Part shown: one piece after another, positions 33,813 through 41,795 of the stretch
How positions within the stretch are numbered: position 1 is the first letter of the stretch
Layout of the letters: the number at the start of each line of letters is the position of its first letter
NCBI GenBank assembly: GCA_003243425.1
Contig: QFQP01000017.1
Coordinates: 84,733 to 148,732, forward strand
Reading direction: 5' to 3'
DNA from: Archangium gephyra
GTDB lineage: Bacteria; Myxococcota; Myxococcia; Myxococcales; Myxococcaceae
DNA length: 64,000 bases
Program-made: the position numbers and the translations under genes
Notes under the pieces: model-generated
Told to the model about the DNA's origin: nothing
The model's database searches: none
Seen by the model: the letters and a program-made list of their open reading frames with translations, nothing else

Positions 33813-34984
33813 GGCGCGGCGGCCCTCGAAAAACGGCGCCTGAGAATCGCGGCGACGAGCTGCAACAACAGCACCCACGCCAGAAAACCGAGCAGCGGCG
33901 CGGGGTGTGGGTAGCGCGTCCGGAAGCCGGACTCCCACGGGAAGGTGCTTTCCATGAACACGAAGTACGGCACGAAGATGAAGAGGCCCGCCACGGTGGT
34001 CCACGCCCAGCCCCAGCGCAGGCTGACCGCGAACAGAATCGGGCAGAGCAGCACCGTGTACTGAACGCCGAACCCCGGCGTGAGCACGAGGAACAAGGTC
34101 AGCGCCAGCAGCACGCTCACGAAGACGTCGACGCGCGCCCGGCGGGCCCAGACCGCAGCGCCGCCGATGGCGAACACGAGGAGCACCTTCGAGTACTGAA
34201 CGTAGAGCGCGATGGTCTCGGGCATCACCGAGCCCAGCCGGCGCGTTTCGCTCGACAGCAACATGATGCCCACCACGCCCCAGTGTTCGAGGTTGGGCGT
34301 GTACGACAACACGTTCTTCGCGAACTGAGCGGGGATCAGCAGCAGCACCGGCACGAACGGCAACACGCCGACCGCCAGGCCGGCCACGAAGCGCGTGAAG
34401 GTCTTCCAGTCACGGCACGCCGCGAAGAAGGCGGGGATCGCAAACACCGGAATGAGCTTCACGTTGATGGCGAGCGCGAGCGCGAGACCGGCGGGCAGCG
34501 GTCTTCCACCCGCGAACAGGAACGCCGCGAGCAAGACCAGCATTGCGTACACGCAGTCGGTGTTGCCGTGGAAGGCAGAGACCAGAATCGCGCAGAGGCC
34601 GAGGCTGTAGGCGGCGACGACCTTCCACGCGCGCTCGCTGCCGGCCTTCTGTTTCCACACGAGCCACAAGATGCGCGCGGTCGCGAACTCTGCAGCGAGA
34701 CCGGCAGCCTTGAGCGCGATGGCGAAGCGCAGGCCGGTGAGGTTCGAGACCCACCAGCACAGCGCCACCCATAGACCCGCGAGCGGAGGATGGTTGAAGA
34801 CCGGCACGGGCGCCGCCGGCCCGCCATCGAGCACGAGGTAGGTCTGCACCAGCCCGTGTTCGGCGATGTGCTGACCGAACACCTCCCAGATGCGCACGTC
34901 GTTGGAGCCGATGGTCAGCGCCATCAAAACCACTCGGACCACGGCGCCCGCCGCAGCGAGCCACACCCACCGTCGTTGGTTCAC
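33809..34984 (-). CDS. GT-C-like integral membrane glycosyltransferase 2
   Basis: A 391-residue protein with about ten membrane helices. The first periplasmic loop contains GSNDVRIWEVFGQHI, then VFNHPPLAGLW, which resembles the acidic catalytic loop and the N-HPP segment of dolichol/polyprenyl-phosphate-sugar GT-C transferases. The start overlaps the GT2-methyltransferase stop and its end overlaps the next transferase, so the three are translationally coupled. The partner GT2 protein probably makes the lipid-linked donor that this enzyme uses. The sugar and acceptor are unknown. Confidence 0.74.
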   Translation of the reverse strand: MNQRRWVWLAAAGAVVRVVLMALTIGSNDVRIWEVFGQHIAEHGLVQTYLVLDGGPAAPVPVFNHPPLAGLWVALCWWVSNLTGLRFAIALKAAGLAAEFATARILWLVWKQKAGSERAWKVVAAYSLGLCAILVSAFHGNTDCVYAMLVLLAAFLFAGGRPLPAGLALALAINVKLIPVFAIPAFFAACRDWKTFTRFVAGLAVGVLPFVPVLLLIPAQFAKNVLSYTPNLEHWGVVGIMLLSSETRRLGSVMPETIALYVQYSKVLLVFAIGGAAVWARRARVDVFVSVLLALTLFLVLTPGFGVQYTVLLCPILFAVSLRWGWAWTTVAGLFIFVPYFVFMESTFPWESGFRTRYPHPAPLLGFLAWVLLLQLVAAILRRRFSRAAAP

Positions 34985-36516
34985 CGCGCCGAGGACTTCT
35001 TGGCCGCTTCGAGCACGAACTGAACGTCGGGCGTCGACTCGGCGACGATCATGATCTGGTACGAGAAGAGCGTCTTCGACACGCGAATGGCGGCAGCGTT
35101 GAGCGCCGTGAGACCGCGGCCGAGCACGTTGTCACCCACCGCACGCGGGAACGGCGCCGGCACGCCGCGCACTTCTTTGACCCGGAAGCCCGCGTCTTTG
35201 AGCAGCTGCTCGATGCTGCGGAAGGTGAACAGCCGCGTGTGCGTGCGGTCGAGGATGCCGGCCTTGCCGTAGTTGAACTGACCGGCGAGCAGCATCAACC
35301 GCTGCACCGCGAAGGCGACGTTGGGCGTGGTGAGCACCAGCGTCTTGGGCTCGAAGGTGAACTGGCGGCGCAGCCCTTCGACGAACGCCTCGGGGTTCTT
35401 CAGGTGCTCGATGACGTCGAGCAGCAGCAGGTAGCGGTAGCCCGACACGTCGACGTCGAGCCCTTCGTCGAGGTCACGCACGAACACCTTCACCTCGGGG
35501 TCGGCGTTGCGCGGCTCGAACTGGTCGACCACCGCGACCTTGCAGTGCTTGTTCTTGAACGCCTGCGCGATGCCACCGGGGCCACCGCCGATGTCGAGCA
35601 CCGACTCGCCACCGGGCACCGCGTCGAGCGCGTATTGATGACTCGAGGGGTACCCGAGCTTGAGCTCGTAGTGCGCGTTGTCGACCACGCGCTTGTCGAA
35701 GCGGCGCTGGTACAGCAGACCGCTGCGGTGCAGTGAGTTCTGCACGGTCGCGATCATCACGTCCTTCGCGTACTTCATGCCGTTCACGCGGCTGATCTCG
35801 TCGCCGTAGTACGTGGGGATCGGCAGCTCCTTGATGCGCAGCTTCGCGTTCAGGAACTGAATGATGATCTCGGTATCGAAGTGGAAGTCGTTCGAGTTGA
35901 GGTCGAACGGAAGCTGACGGAGCGCGCGGCAGGAATACACGCGGTAGCCGGAGTGGAACTCCGAGAGCTTCGAGCCCAGCAGCGCGTTCTGCGCGGTGGT
36001 GAGGATCTTGTTCCCCACGTACTTGTAGAGCGGCATGCCGCCCTTGAGCGCCCCGAAGCGCGTCATCATGCGGCTGCCGAACACCGCGTCGGCTTCACCA
36101 CTGACCAGCGGCGCGATGAGGTTGGGCAGCTGCTCGGGCGCGTACTGCCCGTCGCCGTGCACCATGGCGACGAAGTCGAAGCCCTTCTTCACCGCGTACG
36201 AGTAGCCGACCTTCTGGTTGCCGCCGTAGCCCTGGTTGAACTCGTTGCGCAGCACCGTGATGTGAATCGACCGGTTCTCATCGCGGTATTCGCGGCCGAT
36301 GTCCGCGGTGCGGTCACTCGACGCGTCGTCGACGACCAGAATCTCGCAGTCGAACTCGCTGAGGAACGAACGTGGAATGCGGTCGAGCACCGAGCGCAGC
36401 GTGGCTTCGGCCTGGTAGGCGATGACGAAGATGCAGACCTTCGTCTTCGCCTTCGTGCCGGGGTTCACTTCGCCGTCGTGGCGGGGCTTCGGGGCGTCCT
36501 GGAGGTCGGTGCGCAC
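34981..36516 (-). CDS. Bifunctional GT2 glycosyltransferase-methyltransferase
   Basis: A 511-residue fusion from a GTG start. The N-terminal GT2 domain (about 25-250) has ILVVDDASSDRT and VAMVHGDGQYAPEQL, the DPM1/polyprenyl-phosphate-sugar synthase pattern. The C-terminal class I methyltransferase (about 290-490) has SVLDIGGGPGGIA and LLLDVIEHLKNPE. The first half probably loads a sugar onto a polyprenyl carrier, and the second methylates the sugar or a related group. It leads three overlapping genes with two GT-C membrane transferases, and an ABC exporter gene lies 39 bp upstream. Confidence 0.86.
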   Translation of the reverse strand: MRTDLQDAPKPRHDGEVNPGTKAKTKVCIFVIAYQAEATLRSVLDRIPRSFLSEFDCEILVVDDASSDRTADIGREYRDENRSIHITVLRNEFNQGYGGNQKVGYSYAVKKGFDFVAMVHGDGQYAPEQLPNLIAPLVSGEADAVFGSRMMTRFGALKGGMPLYKYVGNKILTTAQNALLGSKLSEFHSGYRVYSCRALRQLPFDLNSNDFHFDTEIIIQFLNAKLRIKELPIPTYYGDEISRVNGMKYAKDVMIATVQNSLHRSGLLYQRRFDKRVVDNAHYELKLGYPSSHQYALDAVPGGESVLDIGGGPGGIAQAFKNKHCKVAVVDQFEPRNADPEVKVFVRDLDEGLDVDVSGYRYLLLLDVIEHLKNPEAFVEGLRRQFTFEPKTLVLTTPNVAFAVQRLMLLAGQFNYGKAGILDRTHTRLFTFRSIEQLLKDAGFRVKEVRGVPAPFPRAVGDNVLGRGLTALNAAAIRVSKTLFSYQIMIVAESTPDVQFVLEAAKKSSAR

Positions 36517-36555
36517 GAGCGGAGCGTGTAGCCGTTCGAGCCCGGCCCGGCAAAC

Positions 36556-38403
36556 TCAGCGGTAGCCCGCGGCCTGCAGCGTGAACAGGCGCGCGTAACG
36601 CCCCTGCTGCGCGAGCAGCGCGTCGTGACTGCCGAGCTCCACGAGCTTGCCGCCTTCGAGCACGGCGATGCGGTCTGCCATGCGCACCGTCGAGAAGCGG
36701 TGGCTGATGATGATGGCGGTGCGATCTCTGGCGAGCGCGCGAAAGCGATTGAAGAGCGCCACTTCGCCTTCGGCGTCGATGGCGGCGGTGGGCTCGTCGA
36801 GAATCAGCACTTCGGCCTCGCGCATGAACGCGCGTGAGATGGCGAGCTTCTGCCACTGACCGCCCGACAACTCCTGACCGCGCTCGAACCAGCCGCCGAG
36901 CATGGTGTCGTATGTGTCGGGCAGCTTCGAGATGACCTCGTCGGCGCCGCCGGCGGCCGCGGCCACTTCGATGGCGGCCCGGTCGTCGAGGCGCGCGGGC
37001 TTGCCCAGGCCCACGTTCTCGCCGGCGGTGAACTGGTAGCGCACGAAGTCTTGAAACACCGCGCCCATGCGTGAACGCAGGTCGACCACGTCGAAGTCGC
37101 GCAGGTCGACCCCGCCGTAGCGAATCGAACCTTCCGTCGGCTGGTACAGGCGCAGCAGCAGTTTGATCAGCGTCGACTTGCCGGCGCCGTTCTCACCGAC
37201 GAGCGCGAGCTTTTCTCCGGGCTCGAGCTTCAACGACACGTCTTTGAGCGCCCACTCGGCCTTGCCCGGGTAGCGGAAGCTCACGCCGTCGAGCTCGAGC
37301 GTGTGCGGCCCCGGCGGCACGGTCTTCGCGGGCAGCGTGCGCGGCAGCTCGGAAGAGGTCGGCAGCTCGAAGAAGCGCTGCAGGTTCGAGAGGAACAGCG
37401 CGTCTTCGTACATGCCGGCCACCGCGCCCAGCACCGCTTCGAAGGCCGCCTGCCCCTGGCGGAACACGCCGAGGTACAGCACCAGGTCGCCGACGGAGAT
37501 TTCGCTGTTCGACGCGCGCGACGCCACCCACACGTAGCAGGCGTAGAACGCAGCCAGCGAGAACGCGCCGAGCAGCGTGCCGAGGAACAACCGCTTCCTG
37601 GCCAGCGCGCGATCTTCCGCGAGGAACTTCGCGAACAGCGCTCGGTAGCGGGCCAGGAAGAGTGGGCCCAGGCCGAACAGCTTCACTTCCTTCACCGATG
37701 CGTCTCGCGTCAGCAGCCACTCGAGGTAGGTGAGCTTCCGACTCTCGGGCGCGCGCCACGAATAGAGACGGAAGCGCTCACCCGACATGCGCGTCTCGGC
37801 GAGGAACGAGGGGATCGCCGCGGCGACGAGCACCAGCGCGCTCCACCACGCCACGTTCCACAGCAGCACCGCGAAGGTCGACAGCACCAGCAGTTGGCGC
37901 ACGACGGTGACCGCGTCCATCGCCAGCGCGAGCGGCCGCGACGACGCTTCACGCCGCGCGTTCTGCATCAGGTCGTAGGTCTCGGAGTCTTCGTAGTGGC
38001 GCAGCTCGAGCGTCAGCGCCTTCTCGAGAATGCGCTCGTTGAGCAGGTTGCCCAGCGAGACCCGGAGCAACTCCCGCGAGAGCGCGAGCAGGCGCGAGAC
38101 GAGCAACGCCACCAGCGCGAGGCCGAGCTCCCAGCCGACGTAGCGCCAGACGAGCGCTCTGTCGGCGCCCTGCGTCGACGAAGCGACCACCGCGTCGATG
38201 ATGAGCTTGCCCACGTACGCCATCGACGCGGGCAGCGCGGCTTGAACGAGCGTGAGCGCCGCCAGCAGCACGGCGTTGCGCCTGTCGGCTTCCCACACCA
38301 GCTTCAGCGCGCGGGGCAGCTGCTCGTACAACTCGCGAGAGGTGAGGCGCTGTTCGAGCTTCTTTCGCAGTGACAGCGGTGCAGCAGGAGCGGGAGGCGC
38401 CAT
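36556..38403 (-). CDS. ABC exporter, fused membrane and ATPase domains
   Basis: A 615-residue half-transporter. The type I exporter transmembrane domain (about 45-335, six helices) precedes a nucleotide-binding domain with Walker A GENGAGKST, signature LSGGQ, Walker B VLILDEPT, D-loop residues and switch His in IISHR. All ATPase motifs are intact. It works as a homodimer and exports a hydrophobic or lipid-linked substrate. The immediate position before the glycosyltransferase genes suggests it flips or exports the glycolipid they build, although the substrate is inferred. Confidence 0.9.
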   Translation of the reverse strand: MAPPAPAAPLSLRKKLEQRLTSRELYEQLPRALKLVWEADRRNAVLLAALTLVQAALPASMAYVGKLIIDAVVASSTQGADRALVWRYVGWELGLALVALLVSRLLALSRELLRVSLGNLLNERILEKALTLELRHYEDSETYDLMQNARREASSRPLALAMDAVTVVRQLLVLSTFAVLLWNVAWWSALVLVAAAIPSFLAETRMSGERFRLYSWRAPESRKLTYLEWLLTRDASVKEVKLFGLGPLFLARYRALFAKFLAEDRALARKRLFLGTLLGAFSLAAFYACYVWVASRASNSEISVGDLVLYLGVFRQGQAAFEAVLGAVAGMYEDALFLSNLQRFFELPTSSELPRTLPAKTVPPGPHTLELDGVSFRYPGKAEWALKDVSLKLEPGEKLALVGENGAGKSTLIKLLLRLYQPTEGSIRYGGVDLRDFDVVDLRSRMGAVFQDFVRYQFTAGENVGLGKPARLDDRAAIEVAAAAGGADEVISKLPDTYDTMLGGWFERGQELSGGQWQKLAISRAFMREAEVLILDEPTAAIDAEGEVALFNRFRALARDRTAIIISHRFSTVRMADRIAVLEGGKLVELGSHDALLAQQGRYARLFTLQAAGYR

Positions 38404-38440
38404 CAGCGTGCAGAGCTAACACCGCGATGATCGCGCGGCG

Positions 38441-39040
38441 TCACTCCGTCGGGCAGGGAAACTCGAGGTCGGTCTCGGTGTCGAGCTTCACGGTCACCGT
38501 CTGCGGCGTGCCCGGCACCGTGTTGCCCGCGGCGTCGTAGCAATCGAAGCGGAGCTTGTGCGCGCCGACCTTCGCCTTCACCCCGAGCAGCGGCGCGCCG
38601 CCGAGCTTCTTGCCGTCGAGATACACGTCGGCGGTGTCGGACGCGCGGAGGTTGAGCACGCCTTCACCCGCGGGCGCTGGCGGCGCTGCTGCGGGCTTCG
38701 GCGCGGGCGGCTTCTCGGCGACGGGCGCGGGCTTCTCGGGCACCGGCGCGGGCTTTTCGTCGACCTTCGGTGGCGTCTCTTCGGTCTTCGGCGTCTCGGG
38801 CAACTTCGCCAGCGGCGCCGGTTCTTCGTCTTCCTTCAGGGGCTCGGCCACCGGCGTGGTCGGAGCAGGCGTCGTGGCGGCGGCGGGCGCGGAGGCCGCA
38901 GGGAACTCGCGCAGCGTGATGAGCGGTGCAGAACGCGCCACGGCCGCGCGCGGCGCGCTGCCTTCAATCACACCCAGACCGAGTGCCCCGAGACCGGCGA
39001 TGCCAAAAACGACAACGAACAACCATTTGAGGACTGCCAT
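38441..39040 (-). CDS. Membrane-anchored Pro-rich protein with PEGA-like domain
   Basis: A 199-residue protein. An N-terminal transmembrane anchor (about 5-25), a long Pro/Ala/Glu-rich linker of TPAP and EKPAPV repeats (about 50-125), and a C-terminal beta domain with LNLRASDTADVYLDGKKLGG, the PEGA pattern. Myxobacteria use this design for periplasmic proteins, such as kinase tails, that contact the cell wall or surface layer. It lies 37 bp upstream of the ABC exporter and may be cotranscribed. Confidence 0.72.
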   Translation of the reverse strand: MAVLKWLFVVVFGIAGLGALGLGVIEGSAPRAAVARSAPLITLREFPAASAPAAATTPAPTTPVAEPLKEDEEPAPLAKLPETPKTEETPPKVDEKPAPVPEKPAPVAEKPPAPKPAAAPPAPAGEGVLNLRASDTADVYLDGKKLGGAPLLGVKAKVGAHKLRFDCYDAAGNTVPGTPQTVTVKLDTETDLEFPCPTE

Positions 39041-39160
39041 TTGTCTCTTCTAACTCCTGAATTGACGCGATTCGCAACGCTGCGTTTTTTTGGATTGCCA
39101 CGCTCTTCAAAGATACCTAGGTGCGCGACCAGTTTTCTTCCACCCCCCCAGGAGAGCTGC

Positions 39161-40153
39161 ATGCTGCTTCCACTGACGTTGACGGCTGCGCTGCTCGCGC
39201 AGACCGAACCTTCGACCGCGACCACGCCGGCGCCCACCGAAGCAACCACCACCACCCCCACGGCCGTCGAAGATGCGCAGGCCGCGCAGCGTGCAGCCGA
39301 AGCCGCGCAGAAGGCCGCCGAAGCCGCGCAGAAGGCCGCTGATGCCGTGACCCGCATCGCCGACGTGATGGCGCCTCCCGCCGCCGTGGCCGCCGCTGCC
39401 AACACCGCGCCGGACGAGAAGTGGGTGGGCAACGTCGGCCTCGGTCTGACCTTCATCACCGGTAACGCGCAGACGCTGACGTTGACGGGCACCGCTTCGG
39501 CGAGCCGTCAGTTCGGCAACTGGATGCTCGGCCTCAAGGCCAATGGTGCGTACGGTCTGGCGAACCCCGACGCCAATTCTTCGAGCGTGACCAACACCAC
39601 CGCGCGCCGTGCGCTGGCCAGCGTTCGTGGTGACCGCACCTTCGGCGACGGCTTCGCGGCCATCTTCGCCACGGTCGGCGGCGAGTTCGACCACATGAAG
39701 AACATCGAGTCGCGTGGCATCGGCGAGCTCGGTGCCAGCTTGACCTTCTTCAACAAGAAGGAAGCGACGTACGAGAAGTTGTACCTGCGCGCCGACCTCG
39801 CGGCCCGCGGCGGTCATGAAACGCGCTTCCAGTACTTCCCCACGCCGGCCCTGGTCGACCCGTACGGCGTCATCATTCTCGCGCCGCGCGCCGCGCTCAC
39901 GTTCCGCTGGGGTTTCTCGGAATACGTGCGCTTCTCGGAAGAGTTCGAAGTCATCCCCTACGTGCTGGCGCCGGAGCTCGGCCGTACGCTCATCAACTCG
40001 ACGACCAAGCTGAACGCGCGCCTCACCGAGACGCTGTCACTGGCGACGTCGCTGCTGCTCAACTACGACTCGCAGCCGCCTGTCGCCGCCGGTGGCTCGC
40101 CGCGCAAGGAGCTCGACGTGGCGTTGACGGTGGGTGTCGAAGCGGCGTTCTGA
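39161..40153 (+). CDS. DUF481 family outer-membrane protein with Ala-rich coiled N-terminus
   Basis: A 330-residue exported protein with AGGAG 7 bp before the ATG. The signal peptide ends near LLAQ. A Thr/Pro linker is followed by an Ala/Gln-rich helix with repeated AAEAAQK units (about 38-62), then a DUF481 (YdiY-like) beta-barrel of about 250 residues: WVGNVGLGLTFITGNAQ, LYLRADLAARGG and RKELDVALTVGVEAAF with a terminal Phe. DUF481 barrels are salt-induced outer-membrane proteins of unknown substrate. The Ala-rich helix may anchor it in the periplasm. A terminator follows. Confidence 0.83.
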   Translation: MLLPLTLTAALLAQTEPSTATTPAPTEATTTTPTAVEDAQAAQRAAEAAQKAAEAAQKAADAVTRIADVMAPPAAVAAAANTAPDEKWVGNVGLGLTFITGNAQTLTLTGTASASRQFGNWMLGLKANGAYGLANPDANSSSVTNTTARRALASVRGDRTFGDGFAAIFATVGGEFDHMKNIESRGIGELGASLTFFNKKEATYEKLYLRADLAARGGHETRFQYFPTPALVDPYGVIILAPRAALTFRWGFSEYVRFSEEFEVIPYVLAPELGRTLINSTTKLNARLTETLSLATSLLLNYDSQPPVAAGGSPRKELDVALTVGVEAAF

Positions 40154-40170
40154 GCAACCGCTTCAGTGAC

Positions 40171-40209
40171 AAGCCCTCTTCGTGCTCACGCGCGGAGAGG
40201 GTTTTTCTT
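40171..40209 (+). terminator. Rho-independent terminator of the DUF481 gene
   Basis: Stem CCCTCT/AGAGGG (40174-40179 with 40196-40201), extended by A/T pairs, followed by TTTTTCTTT. It begins 18 bp after the stop codon. Confidence 0.85.
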
Positions 40210-40512
40210 TGCCCTGCGCGCGAGCATCACCAGCGCGCCGAGGGCCAGCAGCCCCGAAGCGCTGCTGCAGCCGCACGCCTGCACCGGCTCGACGCCGGGC
40301 GGGCAGTAGTAGTTCACCGGCGTGCCCCGCTGCGTGGTGCAGTCGGTGGCCAGCAGGCCGGCGTCTTGCGCGTTCGCCTTGCAGTCCGGGTCTGAGATCG
40401 AACACCCCACGCACTCCGGCGGCGCATGGCACACCGACTTCGGGCCCGGGACGTCTGCGACTGCCGCACCTGCGAACAACGACACCACCACCATCGCGCC
40501 ACGAAGCTTCAT
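40186..40512 (-). CDS. Small exported Cys-rich protein with MYXO-CTERM-like tail
   Basis: A 108-residue protein whose start overlaps the sterol-desaturase-type stop (ATGA). Signal peptide ends near AVADV. The mature part has eight or nine Cys, several in C-x2-C or C-x4-C spacing. The C-terminus reads ACGCSSASG, a hydrophobic stretch LLALGALVMLA and RRAKK, the MYXO-CTERM layout, though the Cys motif is a little different from the standard. The function is unknown; if the tail works it sits on the cell surface. Confidence 0.68.
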   Translation of the reverse strand: MKLRGAMVVVSLFAGAAVADVPGPKSVCHAPPECVGCSISDPDCKANAQDAGLLATDCTTQRGTPVNYYCPPGVEPVQACGCSSASGLLALGALVMLARRAKKNPLRA

Positions 40513-41111
40513 GCGACGCGCAGCTTCACCGGTTCCCGCTTCGGCGTGGCGGCTTTCAGCGCCTTCTTCACGCGGCGGCCTTCCTGAAGCCCGGCCCACA
40601 TGCGTGAGAGCAACCCGCCCCTGGCACCTTCGGGCAGCGCGCCGGTGGGGTCTTCCGCGTACGGCTTGCGCGTCTTCATCACGTAGTCGAACCACGGGTG
40701 CGTCACGCACCAGTTCGCGTTCTGGTCTTTGCCGAGGTGATGGTCGACGTGCCACGGCAGGTTGGCGCGCGCCCACGCGGGGTCGAGGTGGCTGTGCTTG
40801 TGCTCCTGGTAGTAGCGCCACATGCGGTACCAGACGGTGCCCGTGAAGAACGGAAACACCGGCAGCAGCGGCGCCAGCGTCACCGCGCCCAGCGCCAACG
40901 CGAGCGCTTCTTTGCCCTGCGGCGACCACGTGAAGAGCGAGCGCTTGTACTGCGCGTCGACCATGTCGTGACGGAACGCTTCACGGTGGTGCTCATGCCA
41001 GTGAAACGCCCAGAAGCTCTTCTTGTTGCGACCGAGCCCGTGCAGCCAGTGCTTGTGAATGAACCACTCACCGGCGTTCGAAGCCGCCAACCCGATTGGA
41101 ATACCCAGCAT
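40509..41111 (-). CDS. Sterol desaturase/fatty acid hydroxylase superfamily protein
   Basis: A 200-residue membrane protein from the ATG preceded by GGGAG. The histidine clusters of the superfamily are all present: HWHEHH, HKHSHLD, HVDHH and THPWFDYVMKT. They bind a di-iron centre for hydroxylation or desaturation of lipids. It is shorter than eukaryotic sterol desaturases but in range for bacterial lipid hydroxylases. The promoter region carries a TetR-like palindrome. Overlaps the small secreted protein gene, an odd partner. Confidence 0.8.
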   Translation of the reverse strand: MLGIPIGLAASNAGEWFIHKHWLHGLGRNKKSFWAFHWHEHHREAFRHDMVDAQYKRSLFTWSPQGKEALALALGAVTLAPLLPVFPFFTGTVWYRMWRYYQEHKHSHLDPAWARANLPWHVDHHLGKDQNANWCVTHPWFDYVMKTRKPYAEDPTGALPEGARGGLLSRMWAGLQEGRRVKKALKAATPKREPVKLRVA

Positions 41112-41149
41112 GCGTGTGCTCCCTCGTGAACCGTGGATGCACACAAACA

Positions 41150-41163
41150 TGACCGACCGGTCA
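41150..41163. promoter_or_regulatory. TetR-type palindromic operator candidate
   Basis: A perfect inverted repeat TGACCG-AC-CGGTCA lies 39-52 bp upstream of the sterol-desaturase-type start. Read on the minus strand, TTGAAA and CATGTT flank it at 17-bp spacing as candidate -35/-10 boxes, so a bound repressor would block the promoter. The sequence resembles ACCGACCGGT cores of TetR-family operators. No TetR gene is in the window. Confidence 0.6.
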
Positions 41164-41170
41164 CTTTATT

Positions 41171-41704
41171 TCAAGGGGCCCACTTCACTTCGTAGACAGG
41201 AGCTTCGTTCTTCGCCTCCACGAGGTTGACCGACAGGCCCTTCGCGCCCGCGCGCAGGCAGCCCGACTCGATGATGCCGAGATAGAAGCCGGGCCTCGCG
41301 ACGTAGTTGACGCGCACCAGGTGGTGATGGGGCGCGAGCGAATCGACGGTGACCTCGGTGTAGTTGTTGGCGGTGCGGAAGTTGCGCGTCATGCGGTCCA
41401 GGGTGCGCCGGGGGCCCAGCACGCGGAGCATGCCGGTGAGCGCCGAGCCGACCAGCGTCTTCTCGTAGCCAGACCAGAACAGACGGCCCACTTCGGTGAA
41501 GCGCTCCAATGGTTCTTTGTTCGCGAAACGGCTGGCCGCGCAGGCATCGAGAATGTCCGTGTAGAGCGCGAGCGGGTACGCCGAATCGAACTTCGCGCCG
41601 GTGACGCCGGCCTTGATGAACGCGGCCTTCTCCGCGGGCGTCGGCGGCGACAACGCCCGGTGCAAGCCCTCCATCGACGTCCCGAACACCACGCGCTCGC
41701 TCAT
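41171..41704 (-). CDS. DUF2378 (TIGR02265) family protein, copy 3
   Basis: The protein has 177 residues from the ATG giving MSERVVFGTSMEGLHRAL. Family landmarks are MEGLHRALSPP, a YPLALYTDILDACAA segment, VGRLFWSGYEKTLVGSAL and MTRNFRTANNY, close to copy 1. Function unknown. It is 59 bp upstream of the sterol-desaturase-type start on the same strand, so the TetR-like palindrome separates the two transcription units. Confidence 0.84.
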   Translation of the reverse strand: MSERVVFGTSMEGLHRALSPPTPAEKAAFIKAGVTGAKFDSAYPLALYTDILDACAASRFANKEPLERFTEVGRLFWSGYEKTLVGSALTGMLRVLGPRRTLDRMTRNFRTANNYTEVTVDSLAPHHHLVRVNYVARPGFYLGIIESGCLRAGAKGLSVNLVEAKNEAPVYEVKWAP

Positions 41705-41795
41705 GGCGCGGGTTCTACCGCCTGCGCGCGGTGACGAGAAAAAGGTGGCCGGCGATCGCCAGTACTCCACGTGCACCCCAACCCAAGGAGCACGC

